Source of the DNA: CBDFKF01 sp965248765
GTDB taxonomy: Bacteria; Pseudomonadota; Alphaproteobacteria; VGEJ01
Length of the DNA stretch: 64,000 nucleotides
Direction of reading: 5' to 3'
Assembly (NCBI GenBank): GCA_965248765.1
Contig: CBDFKF010000004.1
Span: forward strand, 2,480,001-2,544,000
The notes beneath the pieces were generated by a model, which did no database searches, was not told the DNA's origin, and saw only the letters and a list, made by a program, of their open reading frames with translations. Below, in pieces: positions 43,986 through 52,894 of the stretch; position 1 is the first letter of the stretch; the number at the start of each line of letters is the position of its first letter. The position numbers and the translations under genes were made by a program.

Positions 43986-45482
43986 ATGGTGAACGAGCTC
44001 CACCACTTCATCGGCGGCGAACGCCTCAAGGGCACGAGCCGGCGCTTTGGCGATGTCTTCAACCCGGCCACCGGCGAGGTGAGCGCGCGGGTCCCCTTCG
44101 CCGATGCCGCTGAGACTCAGGCCGCCATCGGCGTGGCTGAAGCGGCGTTTCCCGAATGGGCGGCGACCCCGGTGCCGGCCCGGGCGCGCGTGATGTTCCG
44201 TTTTCGCGAGCTCATCGAGGCCCACCGCGACGAGCTCGCCGCGCTGATCACGGCTGAGCACGGCAAGGTGTTGAGCGATGCCAACGGCTCGCTCACCCGC
44301 GGTGTCGAAGTGGTGGAGTTCGCCTGCGGCATACCGCATCTCTTGAAGGGCGAGTTCAGCGACTCCGTCGCCGGCGGCATCGACATCCACGCCCTCCGCC
44401 AGCCCTTGGGCGTCTGCGCCGGCATCACCCCGTTCAACTTCCCGGCCATGGTGCCGATGTGGATGTTCCCGCTGGCCATCGCCTGCGGCAACACCTTCGT
44501 CCTCAAGCCCTCGGAGAAAGACCCCTCGTGCCCCTTGCGGCTCGCTGAGCTGATGATAGAGGCGGGCCTGCCCGCCGGCGTTCTCAATGTCCTCAACGGC
44601 AATCGCGAGGCGGTCGATACCATCCTCGCCGATGACCGGGTCCAGGCGGTGAGCTTCGTCGGCTCCACCGCCGTCGCCCAGCACATCTATTCGACCGGGG
44701 CGGCGCACGGCAAACGGGTGCAGGCGCTGGGCGGCGCCAAGAACCACATGGTGGTGATGCCCGATGCCGATCTCGACCAGGCCACCGATGCGCTGATGGG
44801 TGCGGGCTACGGCTCGGCAGGTGAGCGCTGCATGGCGATCTCGGTCGCTGTTGCCGTAGGTGAGGTCGGCGAGCCGCTGATCGAGCGCCTGGCGCCGCGG
44901 GTGCGCGGCCTCAAGGTCGGTCCGGGCACCGATGCCGATTCCGAGATGGGGCCGCTGGTCACCAAGCAGCACCGTGAGCGCGTCGAGGGCTATGTCGATC
45001 TCGGCGTGAAGGAAGGAGCGGAGCTCGTAGTCGACGGCCGCGGGCTCAAGCTCCAGGGCTACGAGGACGGCTTCTTCATGGGCGGCTGCCTGTTCGACCA
45101 GGTCACGCCGGAGATGGACATCTACAAGGACGAGATCTTCGGGCCCGTGCTGTCGGTGGTGCGCGCGCCCGACTACGATTCGGCCGTGCGCCTGGTGAAC
45201 GAGCACGAATACGGCAACGGCACGGCGATATTCACCCGCGACGGCGATGCCGCTCGCACCTTCGCCAATGAGGTGAATATCGGCATGGTCGGGGTGAACG
45301 TGCCGATCCCGGTGCCGCTCGCCTTCCACAGCTTTGGCGGCTGGAAGCGCTCGATGTTCGGCGGTGCCAACGCTTACGGGCCCGAAGGCGTGCGCTTCTA
45401 CAACCATATCAAGACGGTGACCTCGCGCTGGCCCACCGGCATTCGCGCTGGCGCTGAGTACACCATGCCGACGCTGCGCTAG
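43986..45482 (+). CDS. mmsA: CoA-acylating methylmalonate-semialdehyde dehydrogenase
   Basis: It converts methylmalonate semialdehyde to propionyl-CoA in valine and inositol catabolism. The 498-residue aldehyde dehydrogenase has FNPATGEV, GITPFNFPAMVPMWMFPLAIACGNTFVLKPSEKDP and FVGSTAVAQHIY. The catalytic Cys lies in GSAGERCMAISVAV, and the MmsA-type ending GGWKRSMFGGANAYGPEGVRFYNHIKTVTSRWP is diagnostic. Start ATG 43986 is normal for the family. zapE follows after 14 bases. Confidence 0.93.
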   Translation: MVNELHHFIGGERLKGTSRRFGDVFNPATGEVSARVPFADAAETQAAIGVAEAAFPEWAATPVPARARVMFRFRELIEAHRDELAALITAEHGKVLSDANGSLTRGVEVVEFACGIPHLLKGEFSDSVAGGIDIHALRQPLGVCAGITPFNFPAMVPMWMFPLAIACGNTFVLKPSEKDPSCPLRLAELMIEAGLPAGVLNVLNGNREAVDTILADDRVQAVSFVGSTAVAQHIYSTGAAHGKRVQALGGAKNHMVVMPDADLDQATDALMGAGYGSAGERCMAISVAVAVGEVGEPLIERLAPRVRGLKVGPGTDADSEMGPLVTKQHRERVEGYVDLGVKEGAELVVDGRGLKLQGYEDGFFMGGCLFDQVTPEMDIYKDEIFGPVLSVVRAPDYDSAVRLVNEHEYGNGTAIFTRDGDAARTFANEVNIGMVGVNVPIPVPLAFHSFGGWKRSMFGGANAYGPEGVRFYNHIKTVTSRWPTGIRAGAEYTMPTLR

Positions 45483-45496
45483 GCGGTTATTAGGAT

Positions 45497-46624
45497 ATGG
45501 CGGCCGCGAGCGAAGGGCCGATCTTCGCCTATCGGCAACGCCTGCGCGACGGCACCTGGCGGCAGGACCCGATCCAGGAGCTTGCCGTCGAAAAGCTACA
45601 GCTCATGCACCACCGGTTGCTGAGCTATCGCGCGGTCAAGGGCTCAACCTGGCTCGAGCGGTTGCGCGGCGATCGGCGAGAGCCGCCGCCCGAGGGCGTC
45701 TACCTGCACGGCGGGGTGGGCCGCGGCAAGACGGTGCTGATGGACCTGGTCTACGGCAGCATCGGTTCGCAGACCAAGCGCCGGACGCACTTCCACGCCT
45801 TCATGCTCGATGTCCACGCGCGCATTCACGCCTGGCGCCAGCTCGAGGCCAAGAAACGCGATGGCGATGATCCGATCCGCCCGGTCGCCAAGGCGCTCTC
45901 CGGTGAGGCGACCCTGTTGTGCCTCGATGAGCTGCAGGTCACCGACGTCGCCGACGCCATGATCCTGCGTCGGTTGTTCTCCAAGCTGTTCCAGAATGGT
46001 GTTGTCGTCGTCGCCACCTCGAACATCGTGCCCGATCAGCTCTACGCCGGCGGGCTCAACCGCGACCAGTTCCTCCCCTTCATCGACCTCATCAAGACCA
46101 ACCTCGAGGTCTTTCACCTCGACAGCCCGACCGACTATCGCCTGCGCCAGCTCGAACGCCACCCCGTTTACTTCCATCCGTTTGGTGATGAGGCGTCCAG
46201 CGGCCTTGAAGAGACCTACGTCGAGCTCCTCGACGGCGCGCTGCCCGAGCCGGTTGAGCTCGACGTCCAGGGCCGGGCGCTCGCGGTGCCGGCGACCGCC
46301 GCCGGTATCGCGCGCTTCGATTTCGATGAGTTGTGCGGCCGACCCCTTGGCGCCGCCGACTACTTAGAGATCGCGCGGCAGTTCCACACGCTGACCGTGG
46401 TCGGGATTCCGCGATTCGATGCGTCTCGCCGCGACGAGGCACGGCGTTTCATCAACCTGATCGACGTGCTCTACGAGCACAACGTGAACCTGATTTGCAG
46501 CGCCGATGCCGTTCCCGATCAGCTATGCGATCCGGCCGCGGATCTCGCCGCCTTCGCGCGCACCGCCTCGCGCCTCACCGAGATGCAATCGGGCGAGTAC
46601 CTGGCGGCCCCTCACCTTGCCTGA
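45497..46624 (+). CDS. zapE: Cell division protein ZapE (AFG1-like ATPase)
   Basis: ZapE is an AAA+-like ATPase associated with the Z-ring and, in homologues, with membrane-protein quality control. The Walker A is GVYLHGGVGRGKTVLMDL, Walker B is TLLCLDELQVTDVADAMIL, and sensor 1 is VVVATSNIVPDQLYAGGLNRDQFLPFI. The C-terminal FDFDELCGRPLGAADYLEIARQFHTL block is typical. It has 375 residues. The 3' end overlaps the convergent lipoprotein gene by 13 bases. Confidence 0.93.
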   Translation: MAAASEGPIFAYRQRLRDGTWRQDPIQELAVEKLQLMHHRLLSYRAVKGSTWLERLRGDRREPPPEGVYLHGGVGRGKTVLMDLVYGSIGSQTKRRTHFHAFMLDVHARIHAWRQLEAKKRDGDDPIRPVAKALSGEATLLCLDELQVTDVADAMILRRLFSKLFQNGVVVVATSNIVPDQLYAGGLNRDQFLPFIDLIKTNLEVFHLDSPTDYRLRQLERHPVYFHPFGDEASSGLEETYVELLDGALPEPVELDVQGRALAVPATAAGIARFDFDELCGRPLGAADYLEIARQFHTLTVVGIPRFDASRRDEARRFINLIDVLYEHNVNLICSADAVPDQLCDPAADLAAFARTASRLTEMQSGEYLAAPHLA

Positions 46625-47184
46625 GGCCACAGCTCCTCGACCGGCCGCGGCCGCGGATCGTCGAGCGCCGCCAGCGCCGAACGGCGCGGCAACGGATCCT
46701 CGTCGAGCGCCGCCAAAGCCGACCGCCGCGCCGGCGGATCTTCGTCGAGTGCCGCCACGGCCGTTGGCTGCGATTCGTTGCCGGAGGTGACGCCTTCACC
46801 CGGGACCACCGCCACATCCTGCACCGGCGCCTGCTCGCGCGGCTCCAGGAGGCCGGCGAGCCCGCGGAAGTCGTCCTCAGTCGCTGGCGAGCCCCGGCGT
46901 TCGCACAGGCGGCGGTCATCGCGCAGGGCGGCTTCGAGGAAGCGGCAATCCCGGCCGGTGACGAGATCGAGGGCGTGCTCACCCAGGCCCTTGCCTGACA
47001 CCGCGGTGGAGACCCAGGAAACAACGGTGAGCGAGTCGGTGAGTGCCAGCGCGTCGCCGGCCAGTTGGGCGGTACAGCCGCCCAATAGCCGCGCCGCGCC
47101 GACCGCGGCGCCTACCAATGCTGTGTGTCGTCCTCCGATGGTGGATCCCTCTTGGGCCGTGAGATCCCGTCCACTCGTCATCAT
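46612..47184 (-). CDS. Small repeat-bearing putative lipoprotein
   Basis: The 190-residue product has a hydrophobic segment followed by a lipobox-like LLGGC at residues 33-37, which would make a lipoprotein. The next part (DSLTVVSWVSTAVSGKGLGEHALDLVTGRDCRFLEA, then RRLCE) resembles a small alphaproteobacterial family of uncharacterised proteins in which a DC and a later C are conserved; I recall this pattern but have not checked it. The C-terminus consists of three near-identical copies of SALAALDEDPxxRR encoded by a 42-base repeat. Two ATG codons at 47184 follow AAGGTGG. The function is unknown. Confidence 0.65.
   Translation of the reverse strand: MMTSGRDLTAQEGSTIGGRHTALVGAAVGAARLLGGCTAQLAGDALALTDSLTVVSWVSTAVSGKGLGEHALDLVTGRDCRFLEAALRDDRRLCERRGSPATEDDFRGLAGLLEPREQAPVQDVAVVPGEGVTSGNESQPTAVAALDEDPPARRSALAALDEDPLPRRSALAALDDPRPRPVEELWPQAR
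46654..46760. repeat. 42-base tandem repeat inside the small lipoprotein gene
   Basis: Units begin with GGATC at 46654, 46694 and 46736 and continue TCGTCGAG(C/T)GCCGCCA. They encode a 14-residue Ala/Leu/Asp/Arg repeat, and the 46654 unit is two bases short of the other. Copy number could vary between strains. Confidence 0.7.
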
Positions 47185-47256
47185 CCGCCCACCTTCGGGG
47201 CCGTGTCAATTCCGCCCGCTTGCGCGCGGCTTGAGTTCGCGGGCAAGCTCTCACGC

Positions 47257-48489
47257 ATGATGGATCGCCAAAGCTTTCTCGATCGTGACGCGGCCGATCC
47301 GCTGGCCGCCGCCCGCGATCAGTTCGCGCTGCCGCACGACATCATCTACCTCGACGGCAACTCGCTGGGCGCGTTACCGAAGCGGGTGGCGGCGCGGCTT
47401 GAGGTCGCCGTGCGGCAGGATTGGGGCGAGGGCCTGATCAGCAGTTGGAATACGGCCGGCTGGATCGATCTGCCGGCCGCACTCGGCGCGTCCATCGCCC
47501 GGTTGATCGGCGCGGCGGCGGCAGAGGTGATCGTCGCCGATTCGACGTCGGTGAACCTTTTCAAGCTATTGGTTGGGGCGTTGCGGCTCAAGCCCCAGCG
47601 CCGCGTCATCGTCTCGGAGGCCGGCAATTTCCCGACCAATCTTTATATCGCCGACGGCGTCAACCGCTTGTTCGCCGACTGCGATCTCCGCCTGGTTGAA
47701 GCTGGCGAGATCGTCGATGCGCTCGATGCCGAGACCGCCGTCGTCATGCTGACCCATGTCAACTTCCGCACCGGCCGTGTCCACGACATGGCGGCGGTAA
47801 ACCGGGCGGCGCACGCGGCCGGCGCGCTCACGCTCTGGGACCTGTCGCACTCGGCCGGGGTTGTGCCGCTCGCCCTCGATGCCGACGGCAGCGATCTCGC
47901 CATCGGCTGCACCTACAAGTATCTCAACGGCGGACCCGGATCGCCGGCCTTTTTGTTCGTCCGCGAAGGGCTCCTCGAAGCGATCGAGCCGGCTTTGAGC
48001 GGCTGGATGGGCCATGCCACGCCGTTCGACTTCTCGCCCGACTATGCGCCGGCGGCGGGTATCACGCGGCACCTCTGCGGCACGCCGCCAATCCTCGGCA
48101 TGGTCGCCCTCGAGGCGGCGCTCGAGCTGTTTGAGGCCATTGATATGGCCGATGTGCGGGCCAAGAGCATGGCGCTCGGTGACCTCTTCATCGCGATCGT
48201 GGAGCAGGAGTGCGCGGGCGATGGCTTCGTCCTGGTCTCGCCGCGCGAAGCTGCCCAACGGGGCAGCCATATCTCGCTGCGCCACGGCCAAGGCTACGCC
48301 ATCATCCAGGCCCTGATCGCCCAGGGGGTGATCGGTGATTTTCGCGCCCCCGACCTGCTGCGGTTCGGCTTTGCCCCGCTTTACCTCCGCTACGTCGATA
48401 TGTGGGACGCGGTGCAGCGCCTCAAGGAGGTGATGGTCGGCCGTGCCTGGGATCGCGCCGAGTTCAAGGCGCGCGCCGCCGTCACCTGA
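47257..48489 (+). CDS. kynU: Kynureninase
   Basis: It hydrolyses kynurenine to anthranilate and alanine in tryptophan degradation, using PLP. Motifs are IYLDGNSLGALPK, VIVADSTSVNLFKLL, MLTHVNFRTGRVHDM, LWDLSHSAGVVPL, the PLP-lysine block GCTYKYLNGGPGSPAF and the C-terminal DLLRFGFAPLYLRYVDMWDAV. ATG 47257 gives 410 residues and a normal N-terminus. It converges with the HAD hydrolase gene, one base apart. No kynA or kynB lies nearby. Confidence 0.92.
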   Translation: MMDRQSFLDRDAADPLAAARDQFALPHDIIYLDGNSLGALPKRVAARLEVAVRQDWGEGLISSWNTAGWIDLPAALGASIARLIGAAAAEVIVADSTSVNLFKLLVGALRLKPQRRVIVSEAGNFPTNLYIADGVNRLFADCDLRLVEAGEIVDALDAETAVVMLTHVNFRTGRVHDMAAVNRAAHAAGALTLWDLSHSAGVVPLALDADGSDLAIGCTYKYLNGGPGSPAFLFVREGLLEAIEPALSGWMGHATPFDFSPDYAPAAGITRHLCGTPPILGMVALEAALELFEAIDMADVRAKSMALGDLFIAIVEQECAGDGFVLVSPREAAQRGSHISLRHGQGYAIIQALIAQGVIGDFRAPDLLRFGFAPLYLRYVDMWDAVQRLKEVMVGRAWDRAEFKARAAVT

Positions 48490-48490
48490 A

Positions 48491-49369
48491 CTACCAGACC
48501 AACGCCGGCAGGATCGCCGTCGGCTGGTGCGCGGCGCCATCGACGAGGGATGCCAGTTGTCCCGGGCTCGGCGTCCCGCCCGGCTCGTGTCCCAGCTCCT
48601 CGGCGTGGATGCCGCCGGTGACGAACACGGCGTCGATGCCGGCGCGCCGCGCCCCGGCGATGTCGGTGCGCAGGCTGTCGCCGATCGCGACGATGCGCTC
48701 GCGCGGGACACCGCCGAAGCGCGCAAGACACACCTCATACACTCGCGGATGCGGCTTGCCGTGGTAGACCACATCGCCACCGATCTTCTCGTAGGCGGCG
48801 GCGAGCGAGCCCGCGCACAACACCCGTTCGCCTTTGCGGATGACGACGAGGTCCGGGTTGGCGCAGATCATCGGCAGTCCTAACCCGAGCGCCTCTGCGA
48901 ACAGCGGCCCATAGTCCGCCACGGTCTCGGTGGTGTCGTCAAAGAGGCCGTTGGCCAGGATGAAGTCCGCCAGCGCAAGGCTGGGCGCCGCCGACCATCC
49001 GTCGAGACCCTCCATCAGCCCCCGGTCGCGTTCGGGTCCGAGCCGGTAAAACGCCTTGCCAAGGGCGGCGTGCCAGGCATCGATGCCCTCGGCGATCGCC
49101 TCGCGGGTCACATCGCCCGACGTAACGATGCCGTCATAGGCGGCCGGATCGAGGCCGAGCCCACCGAGCTGCGTCGCCACGACGTCGCTCCGGCGCGGCG
49201 CGTTGGACAGGAGGAGAATGCGCATGCCCTGCGCGCGCATCGTGCTGAGGCACTCCGCCACCCCCACGTAGAGCTGATGGCCGTCGTGGATCACCCCCCA
49301 AAGGTCGAGGATCGCGGCGTCGTAGTGCGGCTTCAGCGCGCTGAAGCCGGCGTGGATCGGTACATTCAT
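48491..49369 (-). CDS. HAD-superfamily class IIA hydrolase
   Basis: This 292-residue phosphatase-fold protein has motif I as AAILDLWGVIHDG, in which the usual second Asp of DxD is Trp, followed by LLLSNAPRRSDVV (motif II), HGKPHPRVYEVCL (motif III Lys) and VAIGDSLRTDIAGARRAGIDAVFVTGG (motif IV). The DxWGV form is characteristic of a TIGR01459-type proteobacterial HAD subfamily. The substrate is unknown. Start ATG 49369 gives the conserved N-terminus. Confidence 0.85.
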   Translation of the reverse strand: MNVPIHAGFSALKPHYDAAILDLWGVIHDGHQLYVGVAECLSTMRAQGMRILLLSNAPRRSDVVATQLGGLGLDPAAYDGIVTSGDVTREAIAEGIDAWHAALGKAFYRLGPERDRGLMEGLDGWSAAPSLALADFILANGLFDDTTETVADYGPLFAEALGLGLPMICANPDLVVIRKGERVLCAGSLAAAYEKIGGDVVYHGKPHPRVYEVCLARFGGVPRERIVAIGDSLRTDIAGARRAGIDAVFVTGGIHAEELGHEPGGTPSPGQLASLVDGAAHQPTAILPALVW

Positions 49370-49435
49370 ACTGTGCAGTGCGGACTCAGGCCGGTGGCGC
49401 TCACCGGTGAGAAACGCGGCGAACCGGCATTGCGT

Positions 49436-50743
49436 TCAGGCCGCTGATTCCCGGCTCGGCCGGGGCTCGCCGAACAAAAAGCCCTGGGCGTAGCCGATGT
49501 CGAAATCGAGGAGATCGACGACGTTCTTCTCATCCTCGACCTTCTCGGCAATCACCTCGATGTTGCTGGCCTTGATGCGCACCACCTGATCGCCGCCGCG
49601 AGTGCGGGCGCCACGCCGCTTCGGCTCGGCAAACAGGGTGGGCACGCCCACCTTGATGTAGCGGACGTTGCGTGCGGCGAGATCGGGGAAGTCGGCCTCC
49701 AAATCGCTCACGCGGTCGATCGATAGGCCGAAGCCCAGTGCGCTCAGCCGTGACAGTGGCTCTAGGATACCAGGTGTGCGCAGGTCGGCCTCGCTGAGCT
49801 CGAAGATGGGGCGACTGGCCAGGCGCCGATTGTGCTGCATGAACTCGAGGAACTGTGGGAAGAAATCGGTGTCGTACAGGCTATGCGACGAGATATTGCA
49901 GAAGAAGCCGGCGTCGTTGTTGCTGCGCTCGAACCGGCGCACGAGCTGAACGCAGCGGAACAGCAAGAGATTGTCGATGGTCGAGACCAGGCCGGCTTCG
50001 GCCGCCAGCGGGATGTACTGCCCGGGCAGGATGAGATCGCCGTTCTCGTTGCGGATGCGCGAGAACGCCTCATAGAAGCGGACCTGGCGCTGCGGCAGGT
50101 TGACGATCGGCTGGAGGTAAAGATCGACGCGGTTGTTCCGAAGCGCCGATCGCGTGATGTCCAAGATCTCGCTGTTCGACAGGCCGGTCAGAACGGGCCG
50201 GGGCTTGTAGGGGCGCGCTGCCGGCCGCGCCTCGCGAGACTGGGTGGCCGGCGCAGCCGAGGCCGCTGCGGGCGCCGCCGCGCCGTCTCCGCCCTCGGCG
50301 AGTGTCGTCGTAGCGGCGCTCGCGGCAGCGGTGGGCCGTCCACCACTGCGCTCGAGGTTCTCGAGCAGGCTCTGGAGAACGCGCATTTCGAGCACGAATT
50401 CGTTTTTGTTGTCGCCGCCGTTGCCGGCGATTACGCCCGCGCCGGTGCTGCCGAGGCGGGCGATATCCTCGCGGATGTTGTCGATGTCGCGTTCGAGATC
50501 GAGATCGAGATCGAGATCGAGTGTGAGGCGCCGCGCCTCCCGGACGGATTCCCTAAGCTCGGCGTGACTCAGCCGCCGCGCGATCGCCTCGTGCAACAGG
50601 GCCGCGGCGAGAAAGATGCAACCGCCGAGCGCGTAGCCCAGGTTCTGGCTTATCTCGGTAACGGCGTCCGGCAGACCGAAGGCGACCGCGGCCACGCCAA
50701 GTGCGTAGGCGGCAAACAGGACGATGTGAGTCAATGGGCCCAT
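49436..50743 (-). CDS. Membrane-anchored degenerate EAL-domain protein (TipF-like)
   Basis: Two N-terminal membrane helices (residues 5-25 and 33-52) are followed by a charged coiled coil (LRESVREARRLTLDLDLD, then ERDIDNIREDIARLG), an Ala/Pro-rich linker, and an EAL domain from about residue 190. The EAL signature reads YEAFSRIRN rather than ExLxR, and several metal and lysine positions look altered. It may bind rather than cleave cyclic di-GMP. This layout matches TipF, the flagellar placement factor of Caulobacter and relatives, although no flagellar gene is nearby. The DLDL run is encoded by a hexamer repeat. Confidence 0.75.
   Translation of the reverse strand: MGPLTHIVLFAAYALGVAAVAFGLPDAVTEISQNLGYALGGCIFLAAALLHEAIARRLSHAELRESVREARRLTLDLDLDLDLERDIDNIREDIARLGSTGAGVIAGNGGDNKNEFVLEMRVLQSLLENLERSGGRPTAAASAATTTLAEGGDGAAAPAAASAAPATQSREARPAARPYKPRPVLTGLSNSEILDITRSALRNNRVDLYLQPIVNLPQRQVRFYEAFSRIRNENGDLILPGQYIPLAAEAGLVSTIDNLLLFRCVQLVRRFERSNNDAGFFCNISSHSLYDTDFFPQFLEFMQHNRRLASRPIFELSEADLRTPGILEPLSRLSALGFGLSIDRVSDLEADFPDLAARNVRYIKVGVPTLFAEPKRRGARTRGGDQVVRIKASNIEVIAEKVEDEKNVVDLLDFDIGYAQGFLFGEPRPSRESAA
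50494..50521. repeat. (CGAGAT)n hexanucleotide repeat in the EAL gene
   Basis: Four full CGAGAT units plus four bases encode the Asp-Leu repeat in the coiled coil. Slippage would add or remove two residues without breaking the frame. Confidence 0.8.
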
Positions 50744-50896
50744 GGCGACGTACAGGTCACGACCAGGGCGATCATGCTAACATGGCGCCCGACAGAGGCG
50801 TACCCGACGGACACGCCGCGAACAAGGGGCGGGCGTCGGACTTGGGAAGTGGCAATGGACTGCATCGCGGCCTTGGTCGCGTTGGCCGCGCCGGGC

Positions 50897-51964
50897 TCAC
50901 GCGGAGTCGATGTCCGCACCGGTGGCGTGAGCCACCTCGGCGAGGCCATCCGCCTTCAGAAGGACGCTCAGTTCGTCGTTTATGCGGCGAACCAAAGGCG
51001 GCCCTTCGTAGATCAGCGCGGTGTAGAGCTGCACCAGGGCCGCGCCCGCGCGGATCTTGTCGTAGGCGTCCCGTCCGCTAGCCACGCCGCCCACGCCGAT
51101 CAGCGGCAGGCGTCGGCCGACCAGGCGATACATCTCGCCAAGCAGCGCCGTCGAGCGCGCATACAGCGGCGCGCCGCTCAGCCCGCCAGCCTGTTCGCGA
51201 AGGCGGTTGTGGAGGCCCTCGCGGCCGCTGATCGTGGTGTTGGCGACGATCAAGCCATCGATACCGTGCGCTAACGCCACCTCGGCGATCGCCTCGCATG
51301 CCGCCGCGTCGAGGTCGGGCGCGATCTTGAGAACAAGCGGCACCCGCCGCACCCCACCGACGGCCAGCTCCGCCCGCCGCGCCACCAACGCGCCCAATAG
51401 TTCATCGAGCGCACGCCGCTCTTGCAGATCGCGCAAGCCCGGTGTGTTTGGCGAGGAGACGTTGATCGCGACATAGTCGACCAACGTGTGCACGGCTTCG
51501 AGCCCAGCGCGGTAGTCGGCGATCAGATCCGTGCTGTCGCGATTGGCCCCGATGTTGGCCCCGACGATCCGCCCGTGCCTCCGCGCGGCGAGCCGCCGAC
51601 GGGCGGCGGCGAGCCCGGCGCTGTTGAACCCGAGACGGTTGATGACGGCGCGATCCTCGGGCAGCCGAAATACGCGCGGCGGGGGATTGCCGGGCTGTGC
51701 CCGCGGCGTGATCGTGCCGACCTCGACGAAGCCGAAGCCGAGGGCGAGCATCCTGTCGGCAACCTCGGCATCCTTGTCGAAGCCGGCGGCGAGGCCAAGT
51801 GGATTGGTAAAATCGAGCCCCCAGAGCTGTGTTCGCAGCACTGGCTCGCTCCTTGCCGAGGCTCGTCCGCCGAGGCCCCAGCGCAGCGCCGTCGTGGTAA
51901 GGCGATGAGCGGTCTCGGGCGGCATGCCGAGGAGGAGCGGGCGCGCAAGCCCGAACAGGCTCAC
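50897..51964 (-). CDS. pyrD: Dihydroorotate dehydrogenase (quinone), class 2
   Basis: It oxidises dihydroorotate to orotate in pyrimidine synthesis and passes electrons to the quinone pool. Motifs are NPLGLAAGFDKDAEV, VEVGTITPRAQPGNPPPR, INRLGFNSAGL, NVSSPNTPGLRDLQ with the catalytic Ser, LVLKIAPDL, IVANTTISGREGL and LIGVGGVASGRDAYDKIRAGA. The N-terminal amphipathic part (FGLARPLLLGMPPETAHRL) is the class 2 membrane-association region. It has 355 residues. Confidence 0.94.
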   Translation of the reverse strand: MSLFGLARPLLLGMPPETAHRLTTTALRWGLGGRASARSEPVLRTQLWGLDFTNPLGLAAGFDKDAEVADRMLALGFGFVEVGTITPRAQPGNPPPRVFRLPEDRAVINRLGFNSAGLAAARRRLAARRHGRIVGANIGANRDSTDLIADYRAGLEAVHTLVDYVAINVSSPNTPGLRDLQERRALDELLGALVARRAELAVGGVRRVPLVLKIAPDLDAAACEAIAEVALAHGIDGLIVANTTISGREGLHNRLREQAGGLSGAPLYARSTALLGEMYRLVGRRLPLIGVGGVASGRDAYDKIRAGAALVQLYTALIYEGPPLVRRINDELSVLLKADGLAEVAHATGADIDSA

Positions 51965-51994
51965 CCGCCTCTCCGGCTCACGCCGCCGTCGCGC

Positions 51995-52894
51995 TCACGC
52001 ATTGGCGCGGGCCGCGCGCGGCTCATCGATGCCGCGCAGGGCGATGATGTTGCCGAGCAGCACCACGCCGACGCCGATCAGCGAGACCGTCGTCCACTCG
52101 TAGCCCTCGAAGACGGTCGACAGCGTCAGCGCAACCACCGGAAAGAGGACTGTCGCATAAGCCGCCCGGTCGGCACCGATGCGCCCCAACAGCGTGAGGT
52201 AGAAGGTGAAGCCGAGGACCGAGGCGAAGAGGGCGAGGTAGAAAAGCGAGCCGATGTAGCGCACCGTCCACACGAAGTGCAGCGGCAGGCCCTGCACTAA
52301 CACGATGGCAATCGTCAGAATGCCGCCGTAGATCATGCTGTAGGCGTTAGCCTGCAGCACCGGCAGCCCACGCTGCTGGCTGGCCGCCGAGGCGATGTTG
52401 CCGAGCGAGGCGAACGTCGTCGCCAGCATCGACCAGCCCAGTCCCAAGAGGCCGGCGCCGGCGATCTCGAAGGCCGCGAGGTCGCGCCAGAACACGAGCG
52501 CCATCCCGATCAACCCGAGCACCGCGCCGAGCACCACGCGCGGGCGGACCGGCGAGCGCAGAAAGAGCGCGCCGAAAATGACGTTCATGATCACGATCGT
52601 CGAGAACGCGACCGCCGACAGCCCGCTCGCGATGTAGCTGATGGCGAAGTAGAAGCCGATGTAGTTGAGGCAGAACAGAAAAACGCCCATCAGCGCCATG
52701 TAGGCATGCGCTCGCAGTCCGAAGCGCATCGGCAGTCGCCGCCACAGGCACCACGAGATCAGAACCACCGAGGCGATCAGAAAACGATAAGCGACCGAGA
52801 CCTCGGGCGCCACGGTGCCGAGCTGAAACGTGATGGCGATCCAGGATGTGCCCCAGAACAGCACCACTAGGGCGTACAAAGTCGGGCTGTTCAT
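51995..52894 (-). CDS. EamA/DMT-family transporter
   Basis: This inner-membrane carrier of the drug/metabolite transporter superfamily has ten predicted helices in two EamA repeats over 299 residues. The start MNSPTLYALVVLFWGTSWIAI and the first repeat end (FALNYIGFYF-like sequence, here FCLNYIGFYFAISYIASGL) are typical. The substrate cannot be inferred. ATG 52894 overlaps the stop of the upstream SRAP gene as ATGA, so the pair is probably cotranscribed. Confidence 0.87.
   Translation of the reverse strand: MNSPTLYALVVLFWGTSWIAITFQLGTVAPEVSVAYRFLIASVVLISWCLWRRLPMRFGLRAHAYMALMGVFLFCLNYIGFYFAISYIASGLSAVAFSTIVIMNVIFGALFLRSPVRPRVVLGAVLGLIGMALVFWRDLAAFEIAGAGLLGLGWSMLATTFASLGNIASAASQQRGLPVLQANAYSMIYGGILTIAIVLVQGLPLHFVWTVRYIGSLFYLALFASVLGFTFYLTLLGRIGADRAAYATVLFPVVALTLSTVFEGYEWTTVSLIGVGVVLLGNIIALRGIDEPRAARANA

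Noticed and set aside
46654..46760. Repeats that could be mistaken for a CRISPR array
   Set aside because: The units are directly adjacent with no spacers and encode a repeated peptide in an open frame.
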